DNA from: Algoriphagus aquaeductus | Lineage (GTDB): Bacteria > Bacteroidota > Bacteroidia > Cytophagales > Cyclobacteriaceae | Direction: 5' to 3' | DNA: 64,000 nt | Assembly (NCBI RefSeq): GCF_003253485.1 | Contig: NZ_QKTX01000006.1 | Coordinates: 62,001 to 126,000, forward strand | Part shown: piece after piece, positions 1 through 9,333 of the stretch | Layout of the letters: the number at the start of each line of letters is the position of its first letter | Numbering within the stretch: position 1 is the first letter of the stretch | The notes under the pieces: generated by a model | Told to the model about the DNA's origin: nothing | The model's database searches: none | What the model saw: the letters and a program-made list of their open reading frames with translations, nothing else | Made by a program: the position numbers and the translations under genes

Positions 1-2
1 AC

Positions 3-956
3 CGTATCAGCGAGACCTACACCAAGAAAATCTGCTTCACGGGGAGCAATAGCCGGCTGCTGCATACCGAAGTCAATACCGTGCTCCGAGGAAGAAGTAT
101 CGCATTAGAGCTTTTGCCCCTTTCTTTTCAGGAGTTTTGCAGGTTTTACGCCCATCAGCCTGTGGTGTATGGCCCAGAGAAAAGCACTACCGAAGCCTAT
201 TTCAAAAAGTACCTTCATCAGGGCGGGTATCCTGAACTCACACGCTTGACCGAGCCTAGCCTGCAAATAGCCTATCTCCAAGAATACTACAATACCATGC
301 TCCTGAGGGACATCATCGAGTATCATCAGCTTTCGAATTTCCAGTATTTGAGATCACTCTTTCGACTGGTGGCAGGCAGCGTGGGACAGCCCGTCTCGGT
401 CAGAAGGTATTTCAACCAGCTCAAGTCCATGGGTTACTCTGTGGGCTTGAACACGCTTTATGATGTACTCAACCATGCGGAAGACGCCTATCTTTTCAAA
501 AGAATCGGCCGATTTGATCACTCACAGGGAAAATCAGAGAAGTCTGACAAGAAAGCCTATTGGCTGGACAACGGACTATTGAATGCCTTGGTCGGGATAC
601 AGCCGGAAAGAAACGGGATAATGTTGGAGAATTTAGTTTTCCAACAGCTTTACAGACTCTACGGCTCGATCTATCAGCAGCGGATATTTTACTACTCGGA
701 TCAGTCGCACGAATGTGACTTCGTCGTTCTGAACGAAAACGAAGAACCACTTCCCATACAGGTTGCTTGGTCATTGGAACAGCTGCATACTCGGGACCGA
801 GAGATCAAAGGTGTCCTAAAAACCTGCGCTTATGCAAAAGTCAAAAAAGGACTGATCCTGACACTCGAGGAATCCGACTCCTTGGAGTTTGATGGAGTCA
901 AAGTCGAGGTGATGCCTGTTTGGAAGTGGATTTTAGAATCCAGAAAAAAGGACTAG
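3..956 (+). CDS. ATP-binding protein with C-terminal DUF4143 domain (5'-truncated by window edge)
   Basis: The reading frame is open from base 3 and continues upstream, so the N-terminus with the Walker A and B motifs lies outside the window. An internal GTG at 81 is not the true start, because the residues before it read FTGSNSRLLHTE, which matches the sensor region of this AAA-type family. The middle part (LLPLSFQEF) belongs to the ATPase core. From about residue 110 of the visible part the protein matches the DUF4143 winged-helix and nuclease-fold tail (DIIEYHQ, ENLVFQQLYR, ECDFVV, PIQVAW). Family members are widespread in Bacteroidota, often accessory, and have no settled function. The last motif lacks the lysine of active PD-(D/E)XK nucleases, so nuclease activity is not expected. 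Confidence 0.85.
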   Translation, partial: RISETYTKKICFTGSNSRLLHTEVNTVLRGRSIALELLPLSFQEFCRFYAHQPVVYGPEKSTTEAYFKKYLHQGGYPELTRLTEPSLQIAYLQEYYNTMLLRDIIEYHQLSNFQYLRSLFRLVAGSVGQPVSVRRYFNQLKSMGYSVGLNTLYDVLNHAEDAYLFKRIGRFDHSQGKSEKSDKKAYWLDNGLLNALVGIQPERNGIMLENLVFQQLYRLYGSIYQQRIFYYSDQSHECDFVVLNENEEPLPIQVAWSLEQLHTRDREIKGVLKTCAYAKVKKGLILTLEESDSLEFDGVKVEVMPVWKWILESRKKD

Positions 957-1015
957 AATGATAAGATTAAGCCACTCAGGTGAAGTTTAATACTATTTAG
1001 AATTCCTGCAAAAAG

Positions 1016-1131
1016 AGGCCGTCTCAAAGGTGAGTTTGTCTTATTGAGCGAAGTCGAAATGTGATCCAGATAACTGGAAACGGCCTTCGACTCCGCTCAG
1101 GCTGACATTGTAACTAAATTTGAGACAGGCT
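1016..1131. repeat. Imperfect long inverted repeat in intergenic gap (small MITE/REP-like element)
   Basis: The 220-base gap between the DUF4143 gene and the acyl-CoA dehydrogenase holds a hairpin of about 115 bases. The outer arms pair GCCGTCTCAAA with TTTGAGACAGGC. The inner arms pair TGAGCGAAGTCGAA with TTCGACTCCGCTCA, with one mismatch. Pieces resembling the inner arm recur at about 11030 and 11187. No coding capacity is seen. I infer a non-autonomous repeat family; a transcript-end hairpin is the alternative. Confidence 0.5.
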
Positions 1132-1176
1132 ACTTTATATAGAACCGCATAAGGTATTTTTCAGCCTCCCGGCTTT

Positions 1177-2319
1177 TTATTTCAAAACTTCTCTTGAAAT
1201 CACCAGCTTTTGAATCTCGGAAGTACCTTCTCCAATTGTACAAAGCTTGGCGTCGCGGTAGTATTTTTCCACCGGATAGTCCTTGGTAAAGCCATAGCCA
1301 CCAAAAATCTGCACCGCTTCATTGGCAACTGATACAGCCACTTCCGAGGCGTAAAGTTTGGCCTTCGCTCCGGCAAGGGTTACTTTTTGTCCTTTGTTTT
1401 TCAAGTCCGCAGCTTTGAAAGTCAGCAGACTTGCTGCCTCGACCTGTGTCGCCATATCTGCCAACTTAAAGGAAATCCCCTGAAAGCTGGAGATCGGTTT
1501 GTTGAATTGATGACGCTCTTTGGAATATTGGATGGCTGCTTCCAGCGCACCTTCTGCAATACCAAGAGAAAGCGCGGCGATCGAGATTCGACCACCATCG
1601 AGGATTTTCATGGATTGGATAAATCCCTCTCCGACCTCTCCAAGCACTTGGCTTTCATGAATTCGGCAATCTTCGAAGATTATTTCAGCTGTCTCCGAAG
1701 CGCGCATGCCGAGCTTGTCTTCTTTACGACCACCTTTGAAGCCGGGAGTTCCTCTTTCTACAATAAACGCAGTCATGCCATGGCTGTCTCCCACTTCACC
1801 GGTTCGTGCGATGACCACTGCCACATCTCCTGAATAGCCATGCGTGATAAAGTTTTTGGCGCCGTTGATGACATAGTACTCCCCGTCCTTTTTGGCGACG
1901 GTTCGCATATTTCCGGCATCCGAACCGGTATTTGGCTCGGTCAGGCCCCATGCACCCAGCCATTCGCAGGTAGCGAGTTTGGGTAGGTATTTTCGCTTTT
2001 GTTCTTCGGTACCAAACATCATAATGTGTCCTGTACATAGCGAGTTGTGGGCAGCCATAGAAAGGCCTACAGAGGGATCAAGTTTGGCGAGTTCAGCGAT
2101 GGCGGTTACGTACTCAAAGTAGCCAAAGCCTGAACCTCCATATTCGGTCGGGACGAGCACACCCATCAGGCCGAGTTCGCCGAGTTTTTTGAAAACATCA
2201 ATGGGAAAATGGGAGTTGTCGTCCCATTCTTTGCGAAACGGGGTAATCTCTTTGGCTCCAAAATCACGGATCATTTGGGCGATCATCCGTTGATTTTCAT
2301 TCAGTGCAAAATCAAACAT
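1177..2319 (-). CDS. Acyl-CoA dehydrogenase (short/branched-chain type)
   Basis: This flavoprotein catalyses alpha,beta-dehydrogenation of acyl-CoA in fatty acid or branched-chain amino acid breakdown, passing electrons to ETF. The 380-residue length is standard. Residues 1-120 form the helical N-domain. The first family signature ([13 protein letters not shown]) is at about 124-136, and the FAD/C-terminal signature (QIFGGYGF) is near 337. The catalytic base should be Glu364 in GEGTSEIQ, the position used by butyryl- and short-chain enzymes rather than by isovaleryl-CoA dehydrogenase. The gene stands alone, with no ETF or thiolase gene nearby. Exact chain-length preference cannot be read from the sequence. 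Confidence 0.93.
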   Translation of the reverse strand: MFDFALNENQRMIAQMIRDFGAKEITPFRKEWDDNSHFPIDVFKKLGELGLMGVLVPTEYGGSGFGYFEYVTAIAELAKLDPSVGLSMAAHNSLCTGHIMMFGTEEQKRKYLPKLATCEWLGAWGLTEPNTGSDAGNMRTVAKKDGEYYVINGAKNFITHGYSGDVAVVIARTGEVGDSHGMTAFIVERGTPGFKGGRKEDKLGMRASETAEIIFEDCRIHESQVLGEVGEGFIQSMKILDGGRISIAALSLGIAEGALEAAIQYSKERHQFNKPISSFQGISFKLADMATQVEAASLLTFKAADLKNKGQKVTLAGAKAKLYASEVAVSVANEAVQIFGGYGFTKDYPVEKYYRDAKLCTIGEGTSEIQKLVISREVLK

Positions 2320-2536
2320 GAGTTACTTTTTGGGTTTATTTCTGTTAAATCTAACTGTAAGATTCCGAATTAGTTTGGCTTGAGCAAACCAGTCGATTCC
2401 AAAGAAGATGTCATCAAGTATCGAGTAAACCAATTTTAATTTGATACATCGGGATTTTTCTGAACACTCTGATTTAGATTTTCTCTTTGGTTTTCATAAT
2501 ATTTGCTTCTGTTGGCGCTATAAAAATCTCCTGCCT

Positions 2537-4477
2537 GTGAAGAATTTAACCATTGTTTCTTTTTTACTAGTCCTGCTTTGCAGTGGCTCCAACGTGTTTA
2601 GCCAGAGTCCAAGACAGATAATTGACAGTCTGAAGTCGCGGGTTGAGGAAAAACTTCCCCCTGATCAGCTCGCCAATATGTATGGAGAACTGGGTTGGCA
2701 ATATGCTGCCATCAATCTAGATTCAGCTATATTTTTTGGAAAGATGGCCGTGGAAAAAGCGGAGGAAGCCGGTGAACCCAAGATTTTGGCTCAAGCTTAT
2801 TCGGATTTGGGAAGTGGGATTCTGCAAAAAGGCAACCTGGATGAGTCTAAAGTTTTATATCTGAGGTCTTTGCAAATCCGTGAGCAAATTCAGGATTCCT
2901 TGGGGATGGCCAAGTCTTACAATGCTTTGGGTTTTATCCATCAACGTAAATATGAGACTGACTCTGCGATCGGCTATTTTTTGAAGGCACTCCCGATTTT
3001 TCAAAAAGAAAAAGCCGAATTAAATGCCGCTGCCGTTCTCAACAACCTAGGCGTGATTTATCAAAATCTTCCGGACTATCAGAAAGCCAAGCAGGCTTAT
3101 GAAGAGGCCATTGCTATCCGGGAGCGTTTGGAAGATTTTCGTTCGGTGATCGGCAGCTACAATAATCTGGGAACTGTCTATAAGTATTTGGGGGATTTTG
3201 ATCAGGCAGAAACCTATTTCCGAAAAGCGATTGCAAAATCCGTCGAACTTGAAGACCCTATGAATCAGGCGATTTCGTATCGGATTTATGCCATGTTTCT
3301 ATTGGAAAAAGGGGACTTGGACAATTTGGAGGATATTGCAAGAAAGGGGCTTGTTGTAGCCAGGCAAGTGAATACTCAATACGAAGTTGCTGCTTTGGAG
3401 ACCGCTTTAGGCTCTGCGCTCAATGCAAAAGGGAAATTCAGGGAAGCGAAACCCCTGCTGATTGCTGCCGCAAAAAACTTTCAGGAACAAGGCTCCGAGG
3501 AAGACGTCTTGTTTCCATATTTCGAACTGATCTCCGTTTATGCCTCCTTGGGGCAGGCTGACAGCTCTCGATTTTATTCCAATCTATACCAGCAAACTCT
3601 ACGGACCAAAGTGGAAAAGGAGTCGAAGGAAATAGTGGCAGAATTGGAAACCAAGTATCAGACCGAGCTCAAAGATCTTCAAATTGCCGAACAACAGCTT
3701 CAAATCAAAAACCAGAACCTGATGATATTTGGCTCTTTAGGTTTGGCCTTGATTCTTGCCGTAGTTGGGTATCTGCTTTACAGTCAGCAAAAACTCAAAA
3801 ACCGCCAACTTCAGCAGGAAGGCGAACTGAAGGCAGCTTTGGCACAACTCGAAACACAAAACAAGCTTCAAGAACAGCGGATGCTGATTTCCCGGGATCT
3901 CCATGATAATATCGGGGCACAGCTCACCTTTATCATTTCGGCAATCGAAAACCTGAAGTACTTCGAGCCGATCAAAGAGCAACTGACTTCCCGATATGAC
4001 AGCATCGCCAATTTTACCAAACAGACCATCACCGAACTTCGGGATACCATCTGGGCGATGAACAGTGGGCAGGTGACTTGGGATTCTTTGATATTGAGGA
4101 TTCAGGATTACCTGCAGAAAGCTCGAGAATCCAAGTCTTCCATTCAATTTGACTGCCTGATTGAAGAAAATATTGATCGAGAATCGAAGATGAACTCTTC
4201 GGATAGTATTCAGATTCTCCGAATTGTCCAGGAAGCAGTGCAAAATGCAGTCAGGTATTCCGATGCCTCAAGAGTAGAGATCAAGTTCCATGCTACAAAA
4301 AAAGATTTCGTAGGTGTCATTCACGATAACGGAAAGGGGTTTGATCAAGGGACAATACTTCTCGGAAATGGACTTTACAATATGCAGAAACGTGCAGAGG
4401 AGCTGGGAGGAAAAGTGGAGATCAAGTCCGGATTGGGGCAGGGCACAAGTGTAAAGCTTTCTTGGCCTTCAAAATAA
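2537..4477 (+). CDS. TPR-containing sensor histidine kinase (HisKA_3/LytS-NarX-like), orphan
   Basis: A 646-residue sensor kinase. I choose the GTG at 2537, because it puts a clean signal peptide (residues 1-22, ending FSQ) at the N-terminus; the frame is also open to an earlier start at 2441. About seven TPR repeats fill residues 40-350 in the periplasm, a single membrane helix spans 396-416, and a coiled coil follows. The dimerisation/phosphoacceptor motif RDLHDNIGAQL places the phosphorylated His at 456. The ATPase domain shows the N box (QEAVQNAVRYS), the G1 box (HDNGKGFD, about 596-603) and the G2 region (GNGLYNM). No response regulator lies next to it, so its partner is elsewhere. The TPR input suggests protein or peptide sensing. 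Confidence 0.9.
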   Translation: MKNLTIVSFLLVLLCSGSNVFSQSPRQIIDSLKSRVEEKLPPDQLANMYGELGWQYAAINLDSAIFFGKMAVEKAEEAGEPKILAQAYSDLGSGILQKGNLDESKVLYLRSLQIREQIQDSLGMAKSYNALGFIHQRKYETDSAIGYFLKALPIFQKEKAELNAAAVLNNLGVIYQNLPDYQKAKQAYEEAIAIRERLEDFRSVIGSYNNLGTVYKYLGDFDQAETYFRKAIAKSVELEDPMNQAISYRIYAMFLLEKGDLDNLEDIARKGLVVARQVNTQYEVAALETALGSALNAKGKFREAKPLLIAAAKNFQEQGSEEDVLFPYFELISVYASLGQADSSRFYSNLYQQTLRTKVEKESKEIVAELETKYQTELKDLQIAEQQLQIKNQNLMIFGSLGLALILAVVGYLLYSQQKLKNRQLQQEGELKAALAQLETQNKLQEQRMLISRDLHDNIGAQLTFIISAIENLKYFEPIKEQLTSRYDSIANFTKQTITELRDTIWAMNSGQVTWDSLILRIQDYLQKARESKSSIQFDCLIEENIDRESKMNSSDSIQILRIVQEAVQNAVRYSDASRVEIKFHATKKDFVGVIHDNGKGFDQGTILLGNGLYNMQKRAEELGGKVEIKSGLGQGTSVKLSWPSK

Positions 4478-4570
4478 GCAAGGTTGAAGCGAGCTGAGAT
4501 CAAATAGGCCATTTGACGTATTCCGCGCTAAAACTCTTCTGGGTAGTTTTGATTTTTCCCTGGAGACTGG

Positions 4571-4861
4571 ATGATTTATTCGATTTTGGAAAATGGCGGA
4601 TTAGTGATTTTGGCCTTTGCGGTGGTATTTGGCGTACTTTTCCTGCATTTTTTGCTTTTCCGGGAGTACCAAAAACAAGACAAATTTCACCAGGCTCGCA
4701 TCGCTGATCTGCAACGTCTGGTAGCACTTGAGCTCGAGCGATCCGGACATTTTTCAGATCAGGTGGATTTTTTGGGAAAGCAAAAAGAGCTAACCCAAGA
4801 CCAGTTAGAACTCATCAAACTGCAAGTTGAAGCGATGAAAAAAGGGGAGAAAAAGGATTAG
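4571..4861 (+). CDS. Small single-pass membrane protein with coiled-coil tail, unknown function
   Basis: I do not recognise this 96-residue protein. Residues 10-31 form one strongly hydrophobic helix (LVILAFAVVFGVLFLHFLLF), and the remainder is a charged, probably coiled-coil cytoplasmic tail rich in Q, E, K and L. It begins 93 bases after the histidine kinase on the same strand, with a GGAGA stretch just before the ATG, and ends 22 bases from the convergent helicase gene. It may be co-transcribed with the kinase, but nothing in the sequence ties the two functionally. Confidence 0.6.
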   Translation: MIYSILENGGLVILAFAVVFGVLFLHFLLFREYQKQDKFHQARIADLQRLVALELERSGHFSDQVDFLGKQKELTQDQLELIKLQVEAMKKGEKKD

Positions 4862-4883
4862 GAGCCAACAACCTGCTTTAATT

Positions 4884-6194
4884 CTAAATCACCGCCACCC
4901 TTACTTTCTTTTCCTTCAACTTCAGGTTGTTGACCTTGGGAAGGAGCCTTTCCACTGCGTCAGTTTTCACCCCTACAAACGCACAATCAGTCTTCAGCTC
5001 GATGACGCCGAGGTCTTCTTTGCCAAGTCCACCTTGCTTGAAAAACAGTCCCGCCACATCGCCTTTGGAAATTTTGTCTTTTCGCCCTCCCGAAACAAAC
5101 AGCGTACTCCATTCTGAAGGGCGAGGAAGTGGGGAGGGGGTCAATTTTTCCACAGGAAGATTTCCGATAAAATCAGGAAGGGGATCCTTTTCAAAGTGGA
5201 GGACATAGGCCGTTCCTTCACTGTTCATGCGGGCGGTCCTGCCATTCCGATGGGTAAATTCCTCGCTCCTTACCGGGAGATGGTAATGAATGATAAACTT
5301 GAGCTCAGGTACGTCGATTCCCCTCGCTGCCAAGTCGGTAGCCAAGAGTATCTGATGGGTTCCATTTCTGAATTTGATCAGGGAGCGTTCCCGATCTGTC
5401 TGCTCCATACCTCCGTGAAAAACCCCGTGAGAAATCCCGTTCTCGCTCAGAAAGTCGCTCACTCGCTCGATGGAATCCTTGAAGTTGCAGAAGATGATCC
5501 CGTTTTGATTACCCAAGTGCGAAATCAGGTCAAGGAGGGTTTCGAGCTTGTCTTTGGTGGGAGAAAGGACCTTTTTGATTTGAAGCTGGGAGATTTTGTC
5601 CTCCAAAAAATCCACGGTGACCGGTGATTTCAAGCCTACAAATCGTGGGATTTCCACTCCGTAAGTAGCTGAGGTCAAAATCATTTTCTTTACTCGGGGA
5701 AGGAGCTGAAGAATGTCCTTCATTTCGCTTTCGAAGCCGATTTCCAGTGACTTGTCAAACTCATCCAGCACTAGATTTTTGATAAAACCGGTGTCAAAAG
5801 CTTCCCGTCTCAGGTGATCTGCCACCCTTCCCGGAGTGCCTACCAGTACCGCAGGTCGATGCTTGATTTCGATCCGATCTTTGGAACCTGCCCTTCCTCC
5901 ATAGACGGCATTCACCTTATATCCGGTTCCCATTTCCCGCATCACTTGCTCAATCTGAATCGCCAATTCCCGGGAAGGCACGATGATGATCAATTGGATT
6001 TCTTCCAACGTTGCATCAAGCTCCTGAATCAGCGGTAAAAGAAAAGCCAGGGTTTTTCCAGTTCCGGTTGGGGAAAGCAAAATAATCTCATTCGAGGATT
6101 CGATGGCTTGCTTTGCAGCGAGCTGCATGGGATTCAGCTGCTCGATTCCTAGCTTGGAAAGGATCTCTGACTGGCTTTTTTGAGAGGTTGACAT
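4884..6194 (-). CDS. DEAD-box-family ATP-dependent RNA helicase with DbpA-like C-terminal domain
   Basis: A 436-residue RNA helicase of the type that remodels 23S rRNA during large-subunit assembly. All core motifs are present: a Q motif near residue 20, SPTGTGKT (41-48), PSRELA, TPGR, motif II as DEFD (144-147) instead of DEAD, SAT (175-177), TDLAARGIDVP and HRNGRTAR. The last ~75 residues (from GDVAGLFF to the C-terminus) resemble the RNA-binding domain of DbpA. Its -7 promoter-like box sits four bases from the ATG, so the mRNA may be leaderless. Assignment to the DbpA branch rests on the C-terminal domain only, so I give no gene symbol. Confidence 0.88.
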   Translation of the reverse strand: MSTSQKSQSEILSKLGIEQLNPMQLAAKQAIESSNEIILLSPTGTGKTLAFLLPLIQELDATLEEIQLIIIVPSRELAIQIEQVMREMGTGYKVNAVYGGRAGSKDRIEIKHRPAVLVGTPGRVADHLRREAFDTGFIKNLVLDEFDKSLEIGFESEMKDILQLLPRVKKMILTSATYGVEIPRFVGLKSPVTVDFLEDKISQLQIKKVLSPTKDKLETLLDLISHLGNQNGIIFCNFKDSIERVSDFLSENGISHGVFHGGMEQTDRERSLIKFRNGTHQILLATDLAARGIDVPELKFIIHYHLPVRSEEFTHRNGRTARMNSEGTAYVLHFEKDPLPDFIGNLPVEKLTPSPLPRPSEWSTLFVSGGRKDKISKGDVAGLFFKQGGLGKEDLGVIELKTDCAFVGVKTDAVERLLPKVNNLKLKEKKVRVAVI

Positions 6195-6198
6195 GCAG

Positions 6199-6206
6199 CA
6201 AAGGTA
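6199..6206 (-). promoter_or_regulatory. -7 promoter box TACCTTTG, 4 bases before the helicase ATG
   Basis: On the minus strand the sequence reads TACCTTTG, then CTGC, then ATG of the helicase gene. It matches the Bacteroidota -7 consensus TAnnTTTG exactly. Transcription would begin at or next to the start codon. No good -33 TTTG is visible at the usual distance. Confidence 0.45.
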
Positions 6207-6325
6207 GGGCTTTGAAATTCATCATTTGAAATTTGAAATCATGATTATAAGCTCTTCTGCCAGTAGACGAATTTCCTTTGATTTTGGGTTGGAAGACTAA
6301 AGACCGAATTTCGAATGACGAAGAT

Positions 6326-7180
6326 TTAAAATGGTCGATACTCCATCCAGTCCACTTCGAGTTCGTAGCGTTTTTTGGGTTTCTCCAGTGCGTCCCGACG
6401 AGTCTCCACGCTCCAGTTGTCTGTATGCCAGAAGTTGACTCGATATCGGGAAGGATGCTGAGGAATTCCTCTTTCTCCCCGATAATCCCAAAGCACTAAG
6501 GTATCCGAGGTGACCGGATGAATCATCCACCACCGAATCCGGTCCGGCTTCCAGTCAAATCCATAGGTGTGGAAATCAGAAGAGGCATCAAATCTGGGGA
6601 TGGTTTCAATAAAATCTGGCTTGGTTCCGACTAGCTTGGTTCGCTGACTTTTATGATCGAGCCTTTCTTCGGTGGTGTAAATCAGTCCCTTTGCCAAATT
6701 GATCGTGCGGCCCACGCGTCGGAGTTCCCCTGATTTTCCTGTCCAAGTGCCCATGTAAATGACCGTCGGATCTGCGATCAGCCACTCAAAATCTATTTCA
6801 CTCAGCCCCAATTGATCATCCTCATGATAAGTGAAAAGCCCCACGACTGCTCCCACTTTGGGCTGATGGAGGCGGGGGTCCGGCACTTTCAGTCTTGCCG
6901 AGTAGGTGCCAAAATGGGTGAAGTCCTTCGATATTATTTCAGGTCCTTTTCCCGGACCTGATTGTTCCTTGGGGTCAAGTTTGAACGAAAGCACTTCATA
7001 TTCTCGACCGAGTGATTTACCCGATTGCCATTTGAAAGCGGAATTTCTCCCTGTCGAACCATACCTAAAATGGGTCAAGTCCGAAGAGCCAAAGTCCTCA
7101 CGGAAACCTTCACTTTGGGGAAAATCCATGGCCGTCAGAAAGCTTAATAAGAGAAGTGTAAAAATCGATGATTTTCTCAT
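6326..7180 (-). CDS. Secreted glycoside hydrolase family 16 protein
   Basis: GH16 enzymes are retaining endo-beta-glucanases or galactanases acting on laminarin, lichenan, agar, carrageenan and similar polymers. The protein has 284 residues from the ATG at 7180; the frame is open further upstream, but that part is the antisense of the preceding gene's 3' end. Residues 1-22 look like a signal peptide (SIFTLLLLSFLTAMDF). The GH16 catalytic motif EIDFE is at 128-132, with Glu128 as expected nucleophile and Glu132 as acid/base. Its ATG overlaps the stop of the PQQ dehydrogenase gene by four bases (ATGA), implying translational coupling. The substrate cannot be assigned. Confidence 0.85.
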   Translation of the reverse strand: MRKSSIFTLLLLSFLTAMDFPQSEGFREDFGSSDLTHFRYGSTGRNSAFKWQSGKSLGREYEVLSFKLDPKEQSGPGKGPEIISKDFTHFGTYSARLKVPDPRLHQPKVGAVVGLFTYHEDDQLGLSEIDFEWLIADPTVIYMGTWTGKSGELRRVGRTINLAKGLIYTTEERLDHKSQRTKLVGTKPDFIETIPRFDASSDFHTYGFDWKPDRIRWWMIHPVTSDTLVLWDYRGERGIPQHPSRYRVNFWHTDNWSVETRRDALEKPKKRYELEVDWMEYRPF

Positions 7181-9306
7181 GGCCGGATCAAATTGTCCGG
7201 TAAAGCAAAAGCCACATACGCATCTCCACTTTTGGTACCTTTGCCGCCACCGCAGGCAATGACAAGGAATTGCTTGCCATTTATCTGATAAACTGCCGGA
7301 GTGGCATGACCTGCCGCGGGGAGTTGGGCTTCCCAAAGGAGTTTTCCGGTTTCTTTATCGAAAGCACGGATTTTCTCATCCTTGGTAGCAGCGATGAAAA
7401 GTACTCCACCGGCTGTGGCCACAGGCCCGCCATAATTTTCGATACCGGTATTTTCAAATCCCATCGTTTTCAAAGAATCGATACTTCCGAGCGGAATTTG
7501 CCATTTTTTCAATCCTGTATTCATATCAATTGCGGTCAAAAGTCCCCATGGAGGATTGGAACCGTAGATTCCCTCTTGGGTAGTGAGACGCTGATAGCCT
7601 TTCATGTAGTAGCGGGGATAAAGTTTGGAGCTTTCGGCTTCCAGCTCCTTTTTGTCTCCGGCGTCGGCTTTACCTAGTAAGTAGTCGATCAGGATTCCTC
7701 TTTCCTCAGCCGAAATATGGGAAAAAGCAGGCATAGCGCCCCTCCCTTTGCGGAGCAATTGATCCAGGGAATCAGCCGTGTATTTGTCTTTCAACCCCAG
7801 CAAACTCGGCAAAGCAGGTGGATTGCCTTTTCGATCTAGGCCATGACAGTTGCTGCAGTAATTGCTGTAAATAGATAGGCCCACATTGTCGAAACTCGCA
7901 TTGGGAGTCATGGAAATCAACCACGGAATCTGATTGGCATTGATGTACATCGTTTGAGTTTCGTGATCAAAGGATGCTCCGCCCCATTCTCCCCCACCAT
8001 CCATGCCTGGAAAAAGTACGATGGGTTTCTCCGGATGTGGAGGAGCCCAAGTGTCACCGATTATGGCGTTGCTGAGTTGATTTCGAATGTCATTTTCCCA
8101 ATCTGGAGTCAAATTGAGGATATCTTTTTCCTCAAAAACCATATTCATAAACGGTTCAGGAAGTGAGGGAATCGGCTGGGTTTTGGAACTGACCTCTCCG
8201 GGCATCACGCTTTGGGTCACTGGAGTTTCAATGATCGGCCAAATCGGCTCACCGCTTTCCCGGTCAAACACATAGGTATATCCTTGCTTGGAAATCTGAG
8301 CGACTGCATCGATCCATTTGCCGTTCTTTTGGATTCGGATCAGATTGGGATTGGCGGGAAAATCCCGATCCCAAACATCGTGGTGAATGGCCTGAAAGTG
8401 CCAAATCCGTTTGCCTGTCCGTGCATCGAGCGCCAAAAGTGAATTGGCGTACAGGTTATCCCCCGTGCGATATCCTCCCCAAAAGTCATAAGTTGCCGAA
8501 CCTGTAGGAACGAACACGATCCCCCGGGTATAGTCTACCGTCATCCCGGCCCAGTTGTTAGCACCTCCGATTTGTCTGATGTGCTTCGAGTCCCAAGTTT
8601 CGTAGCCGGCATGGCCTTCCTGAGGAATGGTGTGAAAAATCCAATCCCGCTTTCCGGTTTTGATATGGTAAGCTCGAATATGCCCGGGAGCGGCATCCAG
8701 ACCTTCGGAAAGACGCATCCCCAAAATCAATTTGTCTTCAAAGACGACTCCGGGAGAATTGGAGACAATCAGAAAATCTTCTAAGTCGGTATCCAGATCC
8801 TTTCTGAGATCCACTTTTCCCTGATCCCCAAAACTCAAAATCGGCTCTCCGGTCAGGGCATTTACCGCCATAAGCCAATTGCCTGCCGTGAACAAAATCC
8901 GCTTGTCTTCGCCCTCTTCCCAATAACTGACTCCCCGGTTGGTGCCTGCCCAGGAATTTTCTCCTCCTAGTATTTGAAAAGGGTCAAAGCGCCAGACTTC
9001 CTCTCCAGTAGCCGCATCCAAGGCAAAGACGTTCAGTTTGGGAGTAGAGGCATAGAGCAGTCCATTCACCACGATGGGTTGGCATTGAATCTGACTTCGC
9101 TCGGTGGCGTCTCCGGTGTGATAGGTCCAAGCCACTTCGAGTTGGGAGACATTTTCTTTGTTGATTTGGGTCAAGGCAGAATACCTCGAACCATCTTCCG
9201 GGCCACCATAATGCGACCAATTGGTGTAGTCGATTTCCGGTGCTTTTTCAGCGCAGGCAAAAGCCAAAAAGCAGGTTGCAACTAGGAGTGATTTTGGGAA
9301 GGTCAT
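7177..9306 (-). CDS. PQQ-dependent dehydrogenase with inserted cytochrome c domain, lipoprotein-like
   Basis: A 709-residue periplasmic quinoprotein of the glucose/alcohol dehydrogenase type. An eight-bladed propeller is indicated by repeated tryptophan-dock-like motifs (LDAATGEEVW, LDARTGKRIW, FDRESGEPIW, IDMNTGLKKW, FDKETGKLLW). A cytochrome c segment (about 475-545) carries C484-S-N-C487-H488 and a probable axial Met525, and is inserted before the last blades, giving a built-in electron exit. The N-terminus (FLAFAC, Cys18) resembles a relaxed lipoprotein signal. It lies 27 bases downstream of the hydroxylase gene and overlaps the GH16 gene, so the three are probably co-transcribed. No PQQ biosynthesis genes are in the window; the oxidised substrate (sugar or alcohol) is unknown. 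Confidence 0.88.
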   Translation of the reverse strand: MTFPKSLLVATCFLAFACAEKAPEIDYTNWSHYGGPEDGSRYSALTQINKENVSQLEVAWTYHTGDATERSQIQCQPIVVNGLLYASTPKLNVFALDAATGEEVWRFDPFQILGGENSWAGTNRGVSYWEEGEDKRILFTAGNWLMAVNALTGEPILSFGDQGKVDLRKDLDTDLEDFLIVSNSPGVVFEDKLILGMRLSEGLDAAPGHIRAYHIKTGKRDWIFHTIPQEGHAGYETWDSKHIRQIGGANNWAGMTVDYTRGIVFVPTGSATYDFWGGYRTGDNLYANSLLALDARTGKRIWHFQAIHHDVWDRDFPANPNLIRIQKNGKWIDAVAQISKQGYTYVFDRESGEPIWPIIETPVTQSVMPGEVSSKTQPIPSLPEPFMNMVFEEKDILNLTPDWENDIRNQLSNAIIGDTWAPPHPEKPIVLFPGMDGGGEWGGASFDHETQTMYINANQIPWLISMTPNASFDNVGLSIYSNYCSNCHGLDRKGNPPALPSLLGLKDKYTADSLDQLLRKGRGAMPAFSHISAEERGILIDYLLGKADAGDKKELEAESSKLYPRYYMKGYQRLTTQEGIYGSNPPWGLLTAIDMNTGLKKWQIPLGSIDSLKTMGFENTGIENYGGPVATAGGVLFIAATKDEKIRAFDKETGKLLWEAQLPAAGHATPAVYQINGKQFLVIACGGGKGTKSGDAYVAFALPDNLIRP

Positions 9307-9333
9307 TTGGGTGAATTTTGAGGTTCGATAAAC

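Noticed and set aside
2441-2536. Upstream ATT/ATG-type start for the TPR histidine kinase
   Set aside because: It would place 32 non-hydrophobic and aromatic residues before the clear signal peptide; GTG at 2537 is better.
7181-7336. N-terminal extension of the GH16 reading frame to 7336
   Set aside because: The extra 52 codons lie inside the PQQ dehydrogenase gene and read as antisense-frame residues (many Cys/Arg); the ATG at 7180 gives a proper signal peptide and an ATGA overlap.
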